Below, piece by piece: positions 56,607 to 64,000 of a DNA stretch of 64,000 nucleotides. Both the position numbers and the translations under genes were made by a program. This DNA comes from Amycolatopsis cihanbeyliensis (lineage in GTDB: Bacteria; Actinomycetota; Actinomycetes; Mycobacteriales; Pseudonocardiaceae), in assembly GCF_006715045.1 (NCBI RefSeq), contig NZ_VFML01000001.1, forward strand, positions 3,998,501-4,062,500. The letters run 5' to 3'. The notes beneath the pieces were generated by a model. It was not told the origin of the DNA and ran no database searches. It saw only the letters and a list, made by a program, of their open reading frames with translations. Position 1 is the first letter of the stretch, and each line of letters begins with the position of its first letter.

Positions 56607-57067
56607 GGGCGAAGCTCGATCACCGTCTTGCCGATCCGGATGGGGACGCCGAGCGGTACTCGGAGGGGTGCTGTGACCTTAGCCCGGTCGAGGTAGGTCC
56701 CGTTCGTCGAGCCCAGGTCTTCGACATACCAGTCCTCGCCACGCAGGGAAAGGCGGGCGTGCCGGGTGGAAGCGTAGTCGTCGTCCAGCACCAAGGTGGA
56801 GTCATCCGCACGGCCGATCAGAATTGGCCTGCCGTCCAGCGCGATCCGGGTTCCGGACAGCGCGCCGTGCGTGACGACCAGCTGCCGCGGCAGCTTGCCG
56901 CTGCGCGGTTTCTTCTTGTCCTTACCGCGCCGGAAACCCGGCACATTGACGCGCAGCCCGGAGGCCGCGTAAAGGTCCGAGCGGACGACGCGCAACGCGG
57001 CCAGCACGAAAAGCCAGAGCAGGACGAGGAAACCTACCCTGGATAGTTGAACGACCAGCTCTGGCAC
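56603..57067 (-). CDS. fhaB: FHA-domain protein FhaB (FipA)
   Basis: 154 residues from GTG 57067, the family size. N-terminal span (VQLSRVGFLVLLWLFVLAAL), basic linker, then FHA domain with phosphothreonine-binding motifs ILIGRADDSTLVL, ASTRHARLSLRG and DLGSTNGTYLD. Recruits PknA/B-phosphorylated partners to the division site in mycobacteria. Confidence 0.95.
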   Translation of the reverse strand: MPELVVQLSRVGFLVLLWLFVLAALRVVRSDLYAASGLRVNVPGFRRGKDKKKPRSGKLPRQLVVTHGALSGTRIALDGRPILIGRADDSTLVLDDDYASTRHARLSLRGEDWYVEDLGSTNGTYLDRAKVTAPLRVPLGVPIRIGKTVIELRP

Positions 57068-57237
57068 CTGTTGTGTCCGCTCCCGCCTACTCGCGCCGAT
57101 CCCGCGGCTGTGTGGTTTCCGGGCAAGGGTGAACCCCGCCGCGGCTCCCCCCGCGTGGTGGCCATTATGCGGGAAGCCCGTGCCGGAGCTGTGCCCAGGC
57201 AGCCGGAAACACACCCCAACCGGAGATTCGGTGCTGG

Positions 57238-58533
57238 TCAGCCCTGCGTACGGAACACGAGGGAGGAGTGCCCGACCCGAATCACGTCGCCATCGGCAAG
57301 CTGCCACGTCTGCACCGGAGTGCCGTTCACCGTGGTGCCGTTGGTCGAGCCGATGTCGGCGAGGGTCGCGCTCTGCCCGTCCCAGGTGATCTCCAGGTGC
57401 CGCCGGGACACGCCGGTGTCCGGCAGCCGGAAGTCCGCGTCCTGCCCCCTGCCGACCACGTTGCCGCCCTGCTTCAGCGAGTAGGTGCGGTTCGAACCGT
57501 CGTCGAGCTGCAGGCTCGCGGCGAGCTGCCGGTTGCCCTGCATCGGCGGCGGCGGAGCGGGCGGGGCGTAACCCTGCTGGCCGTACGGGTCCTGCGGCGG
57601 TGGGGGAGGCGGCGCCTGCGCGGGGTACCCACCGGGTGGGCTGGGCGGCGGGGCGCCGGGCGGGACACCGGGAGCCCCCGGTGGCGGCGGAGGCGGCTGG
57701 CCGTAGCCCTGGTCGTACCCGGGAGGGGGTGGGGGCTGGCCGTAGCCCTGGTCGTATCCCGGCGGCTGCCCGTAGCCGGGGTCATACCCGCCGGGAGGGG
57801 TACCGGGAACGCCTGGAGCACCGGGAGCGCCGTAGCCCTGGTCGTATCCCGGCGGTTGGCCGTACTGGTCGTACCCGGGTTGGCCGTACTGGTCATATCC
57901 GGCCGGTTGGCCGTACTGGTCGTACCCGACCGGCTGACCGTACTGGTCATACCCGACCGGTTGGCCGTACTGGTCATATCCGCCCGGCTGGCCGTAGCCC
58001 TGGTCGTACCCGGGTCCCTGCTGTCCGTAGCCGTACTGGCCCTGCCCGTACGGGTCACCCTGGTCGTATTGGCCGTAGCCGGGTGGCTGGCTCATTGGTC
58101 GGTCTCCTGCGTCGCTGGTTCGTGCTGACCGTACCGAGGACTCGGCGTCCTCTGCCGAGACGTCCGGGTCGACGGTCGAGCGGGTCCTGAACTGTCCAGT
58201 ATGCAGCGCCTCGTTGCGCTCTAGCGAAACTACGACGTCACCATAGGTGTCCCAACCGTGCTCGGCGAGGTGTTCGGCCACCGCGTTCGCGAGCACCCGG
58301 GTGACCCGCTGGGCATCGCCGGCCATGCGGTCGTGATCGGCCGAGCCCAAGGACACGATGTAGTGATTCGGGGCGAGCTGCCGGCCACCCGCCAGCTCCC
58401 GAACGTTGTCCTCACTCTCACGCTCCAGCGCCTGCGCCACTTCCTGCGTGACGACGTTGCCACCGAACATCCGCGCGAAGGTGTTGCCGACGATGCCCTC
58501 CAGGCGCCGGTCAAAGCGCTGTACGCGGCCCAC
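57238..58533 (-). CDS. fhaA: FHA-domain protein FhaA
   Basis: 431 residues from GTG 58533 with an AAGGAG site. The N-terminal DUF3662 domain (residues 1-120: [37 protein letters not shown]), a 200-residue Gln/Gly/Tyr/Pro-rich linker, and a C-terminal FHA domain ([40 protein letters not shown]). In M. tuberculosis FhaA binds phosphorylated MviN at the wall-synthesis site. First gene of the kinase/wall operon; 170 bp before fhaB. Confidence 0.95.
   Translation of the reverse strand: MGRVQRFDRRLEGIVGNTFARMFGGNVVTQEVAQALERESEDNVRELAGGRQLAPNHYIVSLGSADHDRMAGDAQRVTRVLANAVAEHLAEHGWDTYGDVVVSLERNEALHTGQFRTRSTVDPDVSAEDAESSVRSARTSDAGDRPMSQPPGYGQYDQGDPYGQGQYGYGQQGPGYDQGYGQPGGYDQYGQPVGYDQYGQPVGYDQYGQPAGYDQYGQPGYDQYGQPPGYDQGYGAPGAPGVPGTPPGGYDPGYGQPPGYDQGYGQPPPPPGYDQGYGQPPPPPPGAPGVPPGAPPPSPPGGYPAQAPPPPPPQDPYGQQGYAPPAPPPPMQGNRQLAASLQLDDGSNRTYSLKQGGNVVGRGQDADFRLPDTGVSRRHLEITWDGQSATLADIGSTNGTTVNGTPVQTWQLADGDVIRVGHSSLVFRTQG
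57852..57981. repeat. Tandem coding repeat in fhaA linker
   Basis: Five near-identical copies of a 24-27-nt unit coding GYDQYGQP(V/A/P), one copy a codon shorter, flanked by looser GYDQGYGQP units. In-frame gain or loss of units would change linker length, so this is a probable length-variable site. Confidence 0.8.
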
Positions 58534-58663
58534 CGCGGCAACTCCTTCTCCCCACACGTGTGCTTACGCAATAGATCGTATCTGGGTATGGCCGGTTCGA
58601 CACCGGGGCCGGTAAAACCCGCCGAGCCGACCTGATACGCTTCTCCCGCTGTTGAAGTTACTC

Positions 58664-58746
58664 GGGCGAGTGGCGGAATGGCAGACGCGCACGGTTCAGG
58701 TCCGTGTGTCCGGAAGGACGTGAGGGTTCAACTCCCTCCTCGCCCA
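58664..58746 (+). tRNA. tRNA-Leu (CAG)
   Basis: 83-nt class II tRNA with a long variable arm: acceptor GGGCGAG/CTCGCCC, anticodon CAG in loop TTCAGGT, T-arm GAGGG TTCAACT CCCTC. No encoded CCA. Marks the boundary between the conserved block and the mobile region; I found no second copy of its 3' end inside the window. Confidence 0.96.
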
Positions 58747-58814
58747 CCCTTGGGCCGACGACGAAATCGGCCCTCCCGGACCGACGTTATTGCTGGTCGC
58801 GGTTGCGATGTGAG

Positions 58815-58846
58815 AGTGAAGGCGCCGTGCGAGCGGCGCCTTCACT
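58815..58846. terminator. Hairpin terminator after tRNA-Leu
   Basis: 12-13-bp perfect stem (58815-58826 with 58835-58846) of GTGAAGGCGCC type, followed by GCTTCT; lies between tRNA-Leu and the transposase 3' end. Confidence 0.75.
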
Positions 58847-58909
58847 GCTTCTAGGGCCTGTGTAGCCGGAGGCGGGCTGGATATTCGCGTGGTCGGTGCG
58901 GTGAGGATC

Positions 58910-60601
58910 TCAGTTCGGTTGTGCCCAGTCGGTGAGCGGTCGGGTTGTTCGTCGGCGTGGACGTCGTCGCGGCGGTGTGGCCGGGCTGGTTGGGTGAGTG
59001 TGTCGCCAGTGGGCGTGTTTGCGCAGGTTGGACGCGGCGAGCTGGAAGCCGACCAGGAAGTGGACGGCGGCGATGCCGCGGACCCGGCGGGTGTCGGCCG
59101 ATTCGAGGTTGGTGTTGGTGGGGTCCTTGAGGTAGCCGTTGGTTCCTTCGACGCCGTTGCGCAGGGTGCGATAAGCCCTGCTCCACTCGGGGCTTTCGAA
59201 CGGCAAGGCCTGGCCGTGCTTTGCCCCGGCCTCAGGCGGGATGGTCACCGACTGCTGCGCGCAGACGGCAGGCGGCTCGACCGGGCTCGCAGCCGGGGTC
59301 ACCGTGGGCTTCGCGGTGAACCGCATCGACGGGCGTTTCAGCGGACAACGAACGGTTGGTGTCTGACCAGCGGCTGGGCAGAGCATTCGCTGGTGCCCTT
59401 CCTCGTCTGGCTGGGTCTTGGGGCGCAGCTCGTAGGCGCGACGGGCGGCCAGCCGATGGCGCCAGGTGCCCTCGTCGACTCGTTGTTGGCGAACGTCGCG
59501 GGTGGCGTCGATGAGGCCGGTGGGCATGTGTGGGCAGTGCCAGCGTCCTTCAACCTGGATCGCGCCGGCGTGCTCGGCTTGGATGCCGAGTTGGTCATCG
59601 CGGTAGTCGAACAGCAGTTGGAAGCCCAGCGCCCGGGCCGGGAGCTGGAAGCTGTCCGCTTCGCTGTTGTTGTAGGCGCGGTCTCCGGCAAGCAGCCCGA
59701 CGGGCCAACCGCTGGCAACGGCGTGGGTGAGCGCGTCGACCGCTGCGGCGCCGGGGCGGTGGCCGGGTCGTTCCAGGGTGTATCCGCCGACCAGCACCGG
59801 TGGTGTGATCCGGTCGTCGACGGGGCGGGTGGAGCCGTTGACCAGCAGCGTCGCCTCGTAACCGAACAGCTCCTTGACCACTTTCTTGTTCGCTTTGTTC
59901 TTGTTGTTCGTGCCGGGTTTCGGTTTCTCGGCTGCGGTGCGCAGGTAGACCCCGGCGTCGGGGTCGGCCGAGGTCGTGCCGGCCTTGCGGGATGGTTTGC
60001 GTGCGTTGGTCTTGATCGGGGTGGCGTCGACGCAGCTGCCGGTCGCGGGGTAGTCCCGCAGGGCCTCGAGCATGCCGGCCAGGCTCGGGGCCAGCACCCG
60101 GTGGCCGACCCAGTCGCGCAGCCTGCGGCGCTCGGCTTGCTTACCCAAGGTCATCGGGCTGAGCCGGGCAGCGAATTCCTCCTTGGTGAGCTTGCGGTTC
60201 TTCGGGTTCGGCGAGTCGTCGAACACGGCGATCATCGCGCGGAACAACCGGCGGACGACCGCGTAGGAGGCCTCCACCGAGTCCGCGGTCAACCTGCGTT
60301 CACCGACGCCGAGCAGCCGACGGGCCCGGGCGCTGATCCGATGGTGCAGCAGCAGGTTCACCCCGGTCAGCAGCACGGTCCGGTCGGTCACGGCGGTCAG
60401 CAACAGCCCGACCAGCAGTGCTTCGACCGTGATCGTGCGCGGCCGGCCGGCCGGGCTGTGTCGCCGGTCGGCCAGCGCGGTGGTGAAGAACTCGACCAGG
60501 CCGGTGTCGGCGATGTAGGCGCGGGCGCGGTCGACCTCGGCATCCGACACGGGCACGAGCTCGTCGCCGAGCGGCTGTTCCGCGGCCGCGGTGGCGTTCA
60601 C
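58910..60601 (-). CDS. DDE-type transposase
   Basis: 563 residues. Candidate catalytic triad: Asp in GSCVDATPIKT, Asp in LLAGDRAYNN and Glu in NGVEGTNGYLKD, each in the expected order for a DDE enzyme. The N-terminal helical part (TITVEALLVGLLLTAVTDRT) and the Cys/His patch (RWHCPHMP, RMLCPAA) are family-like. The C-terminus is very basic. ATG overlaps the integrase-like gene stop (ATGA), so both are made together. Terminal repeats were not found by eye, so IS family is not named. Confidence 0.82.
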   Translation of the reverse strand: MNATAAAEQPLGDELVPVSDAEVDRARAYIADTGLVEFFTTALADRRHSPAGRPRTITVEALLVGLLLTAVTDRTVLLTGVNLLLHHRISARARRLLGVGERRLTADSVEASYAVVRRLFRAMIAVFDDSPNPKNRKLTKEEFAARLSPMTLGKQAERRRLRDWVGHRVLAPSLAGMLEALRDYPATGSCVDATPIKTNARKPSRKAGTTSADPDAGVYLRTAAEKPKPGTNNKNKANKKVVKELFGYEATLLVNGSTRPVDDRITPPVLVGGYTLERPGHRPGAAAVDALTHAVASGWPVGLLAGDRAYNNSEADSFQLPARALGFQLLFDYRDDQLGIQAEHAGAIQVEGRWHCPHMPTGLIDATRDVRQQRVDEGTWRHRLAARRAYELRPKTQPDEEGHQRMLCPAAGQTPTVRCPLKRPSMRFTAKPTVTPAASPVEPPAVCAQQSVTIPPEAGAKHGQALPFESPEWSRAYRTLRNGVEGTNGYLKDPTNTNLESADTRRVRGIAAVHFLVGFQLAASNLRKHAHWRHTHPTSPATPPRRRPRRRTTRPLTDWAQPN

Positions 60602-61527
60602 GCGAGCTCGCGTAGGTGCCGCTCCGCCCGTGTCGGGGCGACCGTGGGTAGGTGTGGCAGCAGCCGGTCCAGGCTGGACAGCCCGTCCAGGCCCGCGGCG
60701 GCCACCAGCACCGGCAGCGGTGTCCCGGCCGCCAGGTGCTCGGCCAGCCAGGTGTCCCGCAGCCGCGCGACCTTGACCGGCGGGGTGGTGGGGCTGCCGT
60801 GAGCCCGCGCCAGCAGGTTCGATACCAGGTTCTTCGCCCGGACCGCGCTGGGACGGAACAAGAATCCGTTACCGGTGTCGGGGAGCTGCTCGGCGAGAAC
60901 CTGTTCCCAACGCTGCTGGCACACCACCAGCCGTGTCCGCCGTCCGGTGATTTCGACTACCACCGCGCCGTTGCCGGCAACCCGGACGCAGCCGGTGCGC
61001 AGGGCGATGATCTCGTCGGTCGGCAACCCGCAGCCCAGCCCGAGCGCCAGCAGCAGGGTGCAAGCAGCGCGCAGCCCATCAGTGGGTTGCGAACGCGCCC
61101 ACGACCACACACTGGCCTGTTCACTCGGGGTGTAGGGGCGCGCGGCGTCCGACGCGGACAGCGGGATGGGCTTCGCGCCGTCCACCCCGTGGACCGCGTC
61201 GGCCAGCCGACGCAGCCGGGCCCGATAGGTCGAACGGGTGTGCGAGGACACATGGACGCATCCCAGGTCCAGGAACCAGTCGATGGTGGCCGGGTCCAGC
61301 CAGGCCCGCGGGTCGGTGATGCCGTGCCCGTCGCAGAACATCCCCAGCTTGGCCACGACCGACATCAGCTCGGCCGCGCCATAGGGCAGATCAGGCCCTG
61401 CACGCCGGACCAGAGCCCGGACCCCCTCGGCGACTCGGTCCCAGGCCGGTGGGGCATCACGAGGGACGAAGGTCGCGATCCGTCGCTCCACCGCTCTCCT
61501 CGGGACATAGACTCCAGGAGCGGCCAT
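60598..61527 (-). CDS. Tyrosine-recombinase-like protein, probably inactive
   Basis: 309 residues from ATG 61527. An N-terminal SAM-like region (VHVSSHTRSTYRARLRRLAD) and the second domain (ACTLLLALGLGCGLPTDEII, ALRTGCVRV) follow the phage-integrase plan, and VARLRDTWLAEHLAAGTPLP matches the HxLRHT box. But the first catalytic Arg is replaced (GLP for GLR), the box lost its His residues (ARLRDTW), and no Tyr follows. I infer a structural or DNA-binding partner of the transposase, not a working recombinase. Confidence 0.7.
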   Translation of the reverse strand: MAAPGVYVPRRAVERRIATFVPRDAPPAWDRVAEGVRALVRRAGPDLPYGAAELMSVVAKLGMFCDGHGITDPRAWLDPATIDWFLDLGCVHVSSHTRSTYRARLRRLADAVHGVDGAKPIPLSASDAARPYTPSEQASVWSWARSQPTDGLRAACTLLLALGLGCGLPTDEIIALRTGCVRVAGNGAVVVEITGRRTRLVVCQQRWEQVLAEQLPDTGNGFLFRPSAVRAKNLVSNLLARAHGSPTTPPVKVARLRDTWLAEHLAAGTPLPVLVAAAGLDGLSSLDRLLPHLPTVAPTRAERHLRELA

Positions 61528-61542
61528 GCTATTCGAATAGCA
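61527..61542. promoter_or_regulatory. 16-bp perfect palindrome at a divergent promoter
   Basis: TGCTATTCGAATAGCA, every base paired with its mirror, abuts the ATG of the integrase-like gene and lies 21 bp before the HTH gene. The AT-rich half-site ATTC/GAAT and location fit an operator of the divergent HTH protein. The integrase-like mRNA would have almost no leader if transcribed from here. Confidence 0.65.
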
Positions 61543-61563
61543 ACCTGGTGGGGAGTGGGCTGA

Positions 61564-61959
61564 ATGGGTACTCGTCGGTCCCAGGCGCCCCGCAGCCATG
61601 TCGTGTCCGGTCAGTGGCCGCATGCGGACCTCGATGGTGACCACGCCGCTGCGGTGATGCAGAGGATCGCCGCCCGACTAGCGCACCTGCTGGCCGAACA
61701 GGACGTGAGCCTTAACGCGTTGAGTAAGGCCGCGGTCGTCAACCGGCAGACGATCGCCAACATCGTGGAAGGTCGGGTCTGGCCGACCGTTGCGGTGCTG
61801 GCCGAGCTCGAACGGGCACTCGGAACCTCGTTCGCGCTGGACCCGGCTTTGTGGCCGGAAAGAGACGCCATGGATTCGAGCCTTTCGGGGCATGCGGACA
61901 CGACACGATCGAGCCCCGAACGAGTGACAAAGCAGCGGAAGAAACGCGACATCCGCTAG
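61564..61959 (+). CDS. XRE-type HTH repressor
   Basis: 131 residues. The HTH occupies residues ~32-85: AARLAHLLAEQDVSLNALSK, then NRQTIANIVEGRVWPTVAV and LAELERALG. Basic C-terminal tail (VTKQRKKRDIR). Divergent from the integrase-like/transposase operon, so probably its regulator. GGTGGGGAG precedes the ATG. Confidence 0.8.
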   Translation: MGTRRSQAPRSHVVSGQWPHADLDGDHAAAVMQRIAARLAHLLAEQDVSLNALSKAAVVNRQTIANIVEGRVWPTVAVLAELERALGTSFALDPALWPERDAMDSSLSGHADTTRSSPERVTKQRKKRDIR

Positions 61960-62048
61960 CGTGCGAGCACGACGAGGCCCAAGTGGTCTCGAACGACCCG
62001 GTTGCTGTGGAAGGTGGCGGGTTGTTCGAGGTGAGGGTGTTGTCGACC

Positions 62049-62081
62049 GGCCGCCACCGAGCTGTCTGCTTGGTGGCGGCC
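62049..62081. terminator. Hairpin terminator between convergent genes
   Basis: 10-bp stem GGCCGCCACC/GGTGGCGGCC (62049-62058, 62072-62081), followed by TTGTT; serves the HTH gene and perhaps the convergent gene at 62090. Confidence 0.7.
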
Positions 62082-62089
62082 TTGTTGCG

Positions 62090-62821
62090 CTATGCCATGC
62101 TCACCTGCCGATCACCAGCGGCCTGGCCGTCCACCACCACGGACGGACGTGGCAGCCAGTACCGCCCGGCGTCGTCCTGCACAACGTCGCCGCTATGCAC
62201 CATGTCCCGCAAACGGGAACGCAAGTAGTCAGGGTTCGTGCGCTTCACCACCGCAGCCAGGTCCCGAGGCCACCAACCCTGCCCAGGCGCCTGCCGCATG
62301 ATCACCATGACCTGTTCACGCAACGTCCCGTCCTCGTGGTCACGTTGCTCCTGCGCGAACGAGGCCGGGTGGGCAGGACCGGGATCCGCAGGCGGATCGA
62401 ACCGGAAACACCCCCTGGCCACCCGGGTGATCTTGCCCTGACGAGTCAGTCGGCCCAGACGATCATTGACCTGAATCCGCGACGCGTTGGGAAACATCCT
62501 GTGCACATCAGCCGGGGACAGGACCTGCCCCGGCCGAGCCTCCAACGCATGGAAGACATCGTCGATCGATAACGGATTCCCCGCACCGCTCTGATGAGTC
62601 CCACGCGGCGCCACGTCAGCGGGGCTGTCAGTCCCAGACGGCATGCCCGGTTCCTCGAGGACCTGATCCAACAGCGCCCGCAACTCGCGATACTGCTCCG
62701 CAGCCTGCTGCGTACGTGCCAACTCGTCCATCAGCGCTGCAATGCGCTGATCATGCGCCTCAATCAGTGAGTCCAGCTTGGCGGCCAGCGCCGCCCCCGC
62801 AGGCTGTGTGGTCCCCGACAT
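62090..62821 (-). CDS. Coiled-coil/winged-helix protein
   Basis: 243 residues from ATG 62821. Residues 10-60 form a coiled coil (LDSLIEAHDQRIAALMDELA, QQAAEQYRELRALLDQV). Two winged-helix-like segments follow: LSIDDVFHALEARPGQVLSP with VNDRLGRLTRQGKITRVARG, and REQVMVIMRQAPGQGWWPRD with LRSRLRDMVHSGDVVQDDAG. Likely DNA-binding. No family named. Confidence 0.7.
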   Translation of the reverse strand: MSGTTQPAGAALAAKLDSLIEAHDQRIAALMDELARTQQAAEQYRELRALLDQVLEEPGMPSGTDSPADVAPRGTHQSGAGNPLSIDDVFHALEARPGQVLSPADVHRMFPNASRIQVNDRLGRLTRQGKITRVARGCFRFDPPADPGPAHPASFAQEQRDHEDGTLREQVMVIMRQAPGQGWWPRDLAAVVKRTNPDYLRSRLRDMVHSGDVVQDDAGRYWLPRPSVVVDGQAAGDRQVSMA

Positions 62822-63029
62822 GCTCTGCAACGTAGTGCACGCAACCCCTCACACACGGCCACAGCCACACACGCCACGACAAGATCACCCAGTCAGGTAC
62901 TGATAGAGACATCGCCCCCATGCCCGCACTCGGAAGCACTTCTCCACTGGAACAGAAAGCCGGGGCGGGTTGGCGGGAGGTGCCGAGTGGTGAGGCCCAC
63001 TGGGTAGGTCACCGGGACGCGGGGCTGCG

Positions 63030-63051
63030 ACTCGCCGCGTCTGCGGCGAGT
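63030..63051. terminator. Hairpin terminator after PIN remnant
   Basis: 9-bp perfect stem ACTCGCCGC/GCGGCGAGT with loop GTCT, overlapping the stop codon of the minus-strand PIN remnant by one base. Confidence 0.65.
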
Positions 63052-63409
63052 TAGGGGAGTTCGTCGGTGTCGATCAGCGGGGACAGGGCACGCGCGGTGT
63101 CCGCCTGGTCGGTCACCAACGGCCAGCCACGCGCGAGGGCGCTGTGGACTGCATGCCCGACCCCGATGCTCATCCCGGGCGCCTGCTGGCAGAGGCTGGC
63201 CGCCCCTCCGCGGCACCCCGGACCAGAGCATCGACGATGGTGATCTCCAGCCCGAGCAGCACCTCCAGCGCAGCACGGGGATACCCGGCCTCGGTCCGCA
63301 GGATGGCCTCGGTGAGTGCCGCAGCAGGGATGGTGGAAGCCGCCAGTTGGTCACTCCCTTGCAGCCGCTCCCTGCCAGCCTCGACGGCCTCGCTGTCGGC
63401 CCTGTTCAT
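63051..63409 (-). pseudogene. Broken PIN-domain (VapC-like) gene
   Basis: Two overlapping fragments. From ATG 63409: MNRADSEAVEAGRERLQGSD, STIPAAALTEAILRTEAGYP, VLLGLEITIVDALVRG, then stop at 63170. A second frame takes over at the overlapping ATG 63173: SIGVGHAVHSALARGWPLVT, then the end at 63051. Joined they look like the middle and end of a PIN ribonuclease, with the ARGWPLVTDQ strand, but the N-terminal Asp is missing and the frame is broken. No antitoxin gene is visible in 63410-63677. Confidence 0.55.
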
Positions 63410-63677
63410 CGCACCGCCGTGCCCGGTTTGCTGGTCGTGTGCAACCGCACCAGCAACTGCGCGAGGTGCTGGACGGTGGTGAGCAGGCCTGCGGACCATC
63501 TCGCCGGCGTTCAGATGTTGGCGCTTGGGTGCCACCCAGGTATGGAGGCTTCGTTGCGGCGTCAAGCAGCTCAAGAAACTTGTCACGCTGGAGCCGGAAC
63601 TCGCTACTACCTGATGACGCGTTCGACCAATGCTCACCGACGGCGCCTGACAGCCAGGCCCAGCAGAGGAGGATCTC

Positions 63678-63935
63678 GTGGCTATTGGGGTAGTGGAGGT
63701 GGCGGTGGTGGTCGGTTACGGCTGCGCCGTCTTGCTGGGATGGATACGCGCGAGGACGGCGGCGCAGATCACTCGGGAACGTGAGACGAAGCGCCAGGAG
63801 ATCATTCGATCGCTACCTCTCGGTAGCCGCGTCCTGGACATCAACGGCGCTGGCATCATGGTGGAAGTCGGACGCCAGACGACACCACCGTCGCAGTCAC
63901 CGACCGGGAGCGAGGATGATCTTCAGCACTCCTGA
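63678..63935 (+). CDS. Small single-pass membrane protein
   Basis: 85 residues from GTG 63678, GAGGAT at about 63668. One membrane span (VEVAVVVGYGCAVLLGWI) then a charged cytoplasmic tail (RARTAAQITRERETKRQE). It overlaps the WhiB start by 20 bp. No family recognised. Confidence 0.7.
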   Translation: MAIGVVEVAVVVGYGCAVLLGWIRARTAAQITRERETKRQEIIRSLPLGSRVLDINGAGIMVEVGRQTTPPSQSPTGSEDDLQHS

Positions 63936-64000
63936 GGACTGGAGAGAGGACGCGGCTTGCCGGGAGGATGGCTCCGACGGACTCTTCGCTCGCGGCGCTG
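63916..64000 (+). CDS. WhiB-family regulator (5' part, cut by window)
   Basis: 28 residues from ATG 63916: DWREDAACREDGSDGLF carries the first cysteine and the DWR..AACR..LF spacing that opens WhiB-type iron-sulfur transcription regulators. The remaining three Cys lie outside the window. GAGG at 63912 is a reasonable ribosome site. Assignment is from the N-terminus only. Confidence 0.7.
   Translation, partial: MIFSTPEDWREDAACREDGSDGLFARGA

Noticed and set aside
57690..58080. Repeats resembling a CRISPR array
   Set aside because: Units abut without unique spacers and are in frame in fhaA; no cas genes in the window.
58664..58746. tRNA-Leu as an integration site with a duplicated 3' end
   Set aside because: I looked for a second copy of the T-arm/acceptor end up to 64000 and saw none; the island may extend beyond the window.
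58889..60802. 637-aa open frame opposite the transposase
   Set aside because: Mirror of the transposase and integrase-like genes; composition is the reverse-strand shadow type.
62822..63029. Possible gene in the gap before the PIN remnant
   Set aside because: No frame with a start, ribosome site and protein-like sequence; nothing found here.

Overview
The window is high-GC actinobacterial chromosome. Gene content and order point to the order Pseudonocardiales (an Amycolatopsis/Saccharomonospora/Prauserella-like organism): dnaA-oriC-dnaN-gnd-recF-dciA-gyrB-gyrA-DUF3566, tRNA-Ile and tRNA-Ala, DLW-39, ppiA, rhomboid, crgA, class E sortase, trpG/pabA, and the block pknB-pknA-pbpA-rodA-pstP-fhaB-fhaA followed by tRNA-Leu. 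Family-typical extras are many XRE-DUF5753/DUF397 pairs, DUF3558 lipoproteins and EspG-type secretion partners. The genus call is an inference from synteny and was not tested by search.

Layout. 1-11064 is the replication-origin block; oriC lies between dnaA (truncated at the window edge) and dnaN and carries a cluster of DnaA-box-like 9-mers plus an AT-richer pyrimidine/purine tract. 11113-17304 holds tRNA genes, a hemerythrin protein, DLW-39, a VOC protein, an IS remnant, two beta-propeller membrane proteins and lsr2. 17344-20932 has a frameshifted DUF4865 gene and a four-gene type VII secretion substrate/chaperone cassette without any secretion-machine gene. 21294-27746 is accessory: lipoproteins, XRE/DUF397, TetR, a secreted M14 carboxypeptidase and pdxH. 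28608-34003 returns to conserved envelope and division genes (ppiA, rhomboid, crgA, sortase). 34124-39603 has fprA with an iron box and a secreted DUF1906 lysozyme-like operon. 39638-46483 has pabA/trpG, an ABC transporter, secreted proteins, a second XRE/DUF397 pair and an EACC1-caspase pair. 46422-58533 (minus strand) is one tightly coupled cell-wall/kinase operon, fhaA to pknB, running on into an alpha/beta hydrolase, an ImmA/IrrE peptidase and a MAB_1171c-like membrane protein. After tRNA-Leu, 58910-64000 looks like mobile or island DNA: transposase, degenerate integrase-like protein, HTH repressor, decayed PIN gene, small membrane protein and the start of a WhiB gene.

The most notable signals not explained by ordinary genes are: (1) a 92-nt element present twice at exactly equal length (25099-25190 and 31075-31166), each just upstream of an envelope-protein gene, able to fold into a shared hairpin and also open in a shared reading frame; (2) perfect DnaA boxes away from oriC, inside dciA and as a tandem pair at 30565-30586; (3) the EACC1-caspase effector pair; (4) a three-gene transposase/integrase-like/HTH unit with a perfect 16-bp palindrome at its divergent promoter.
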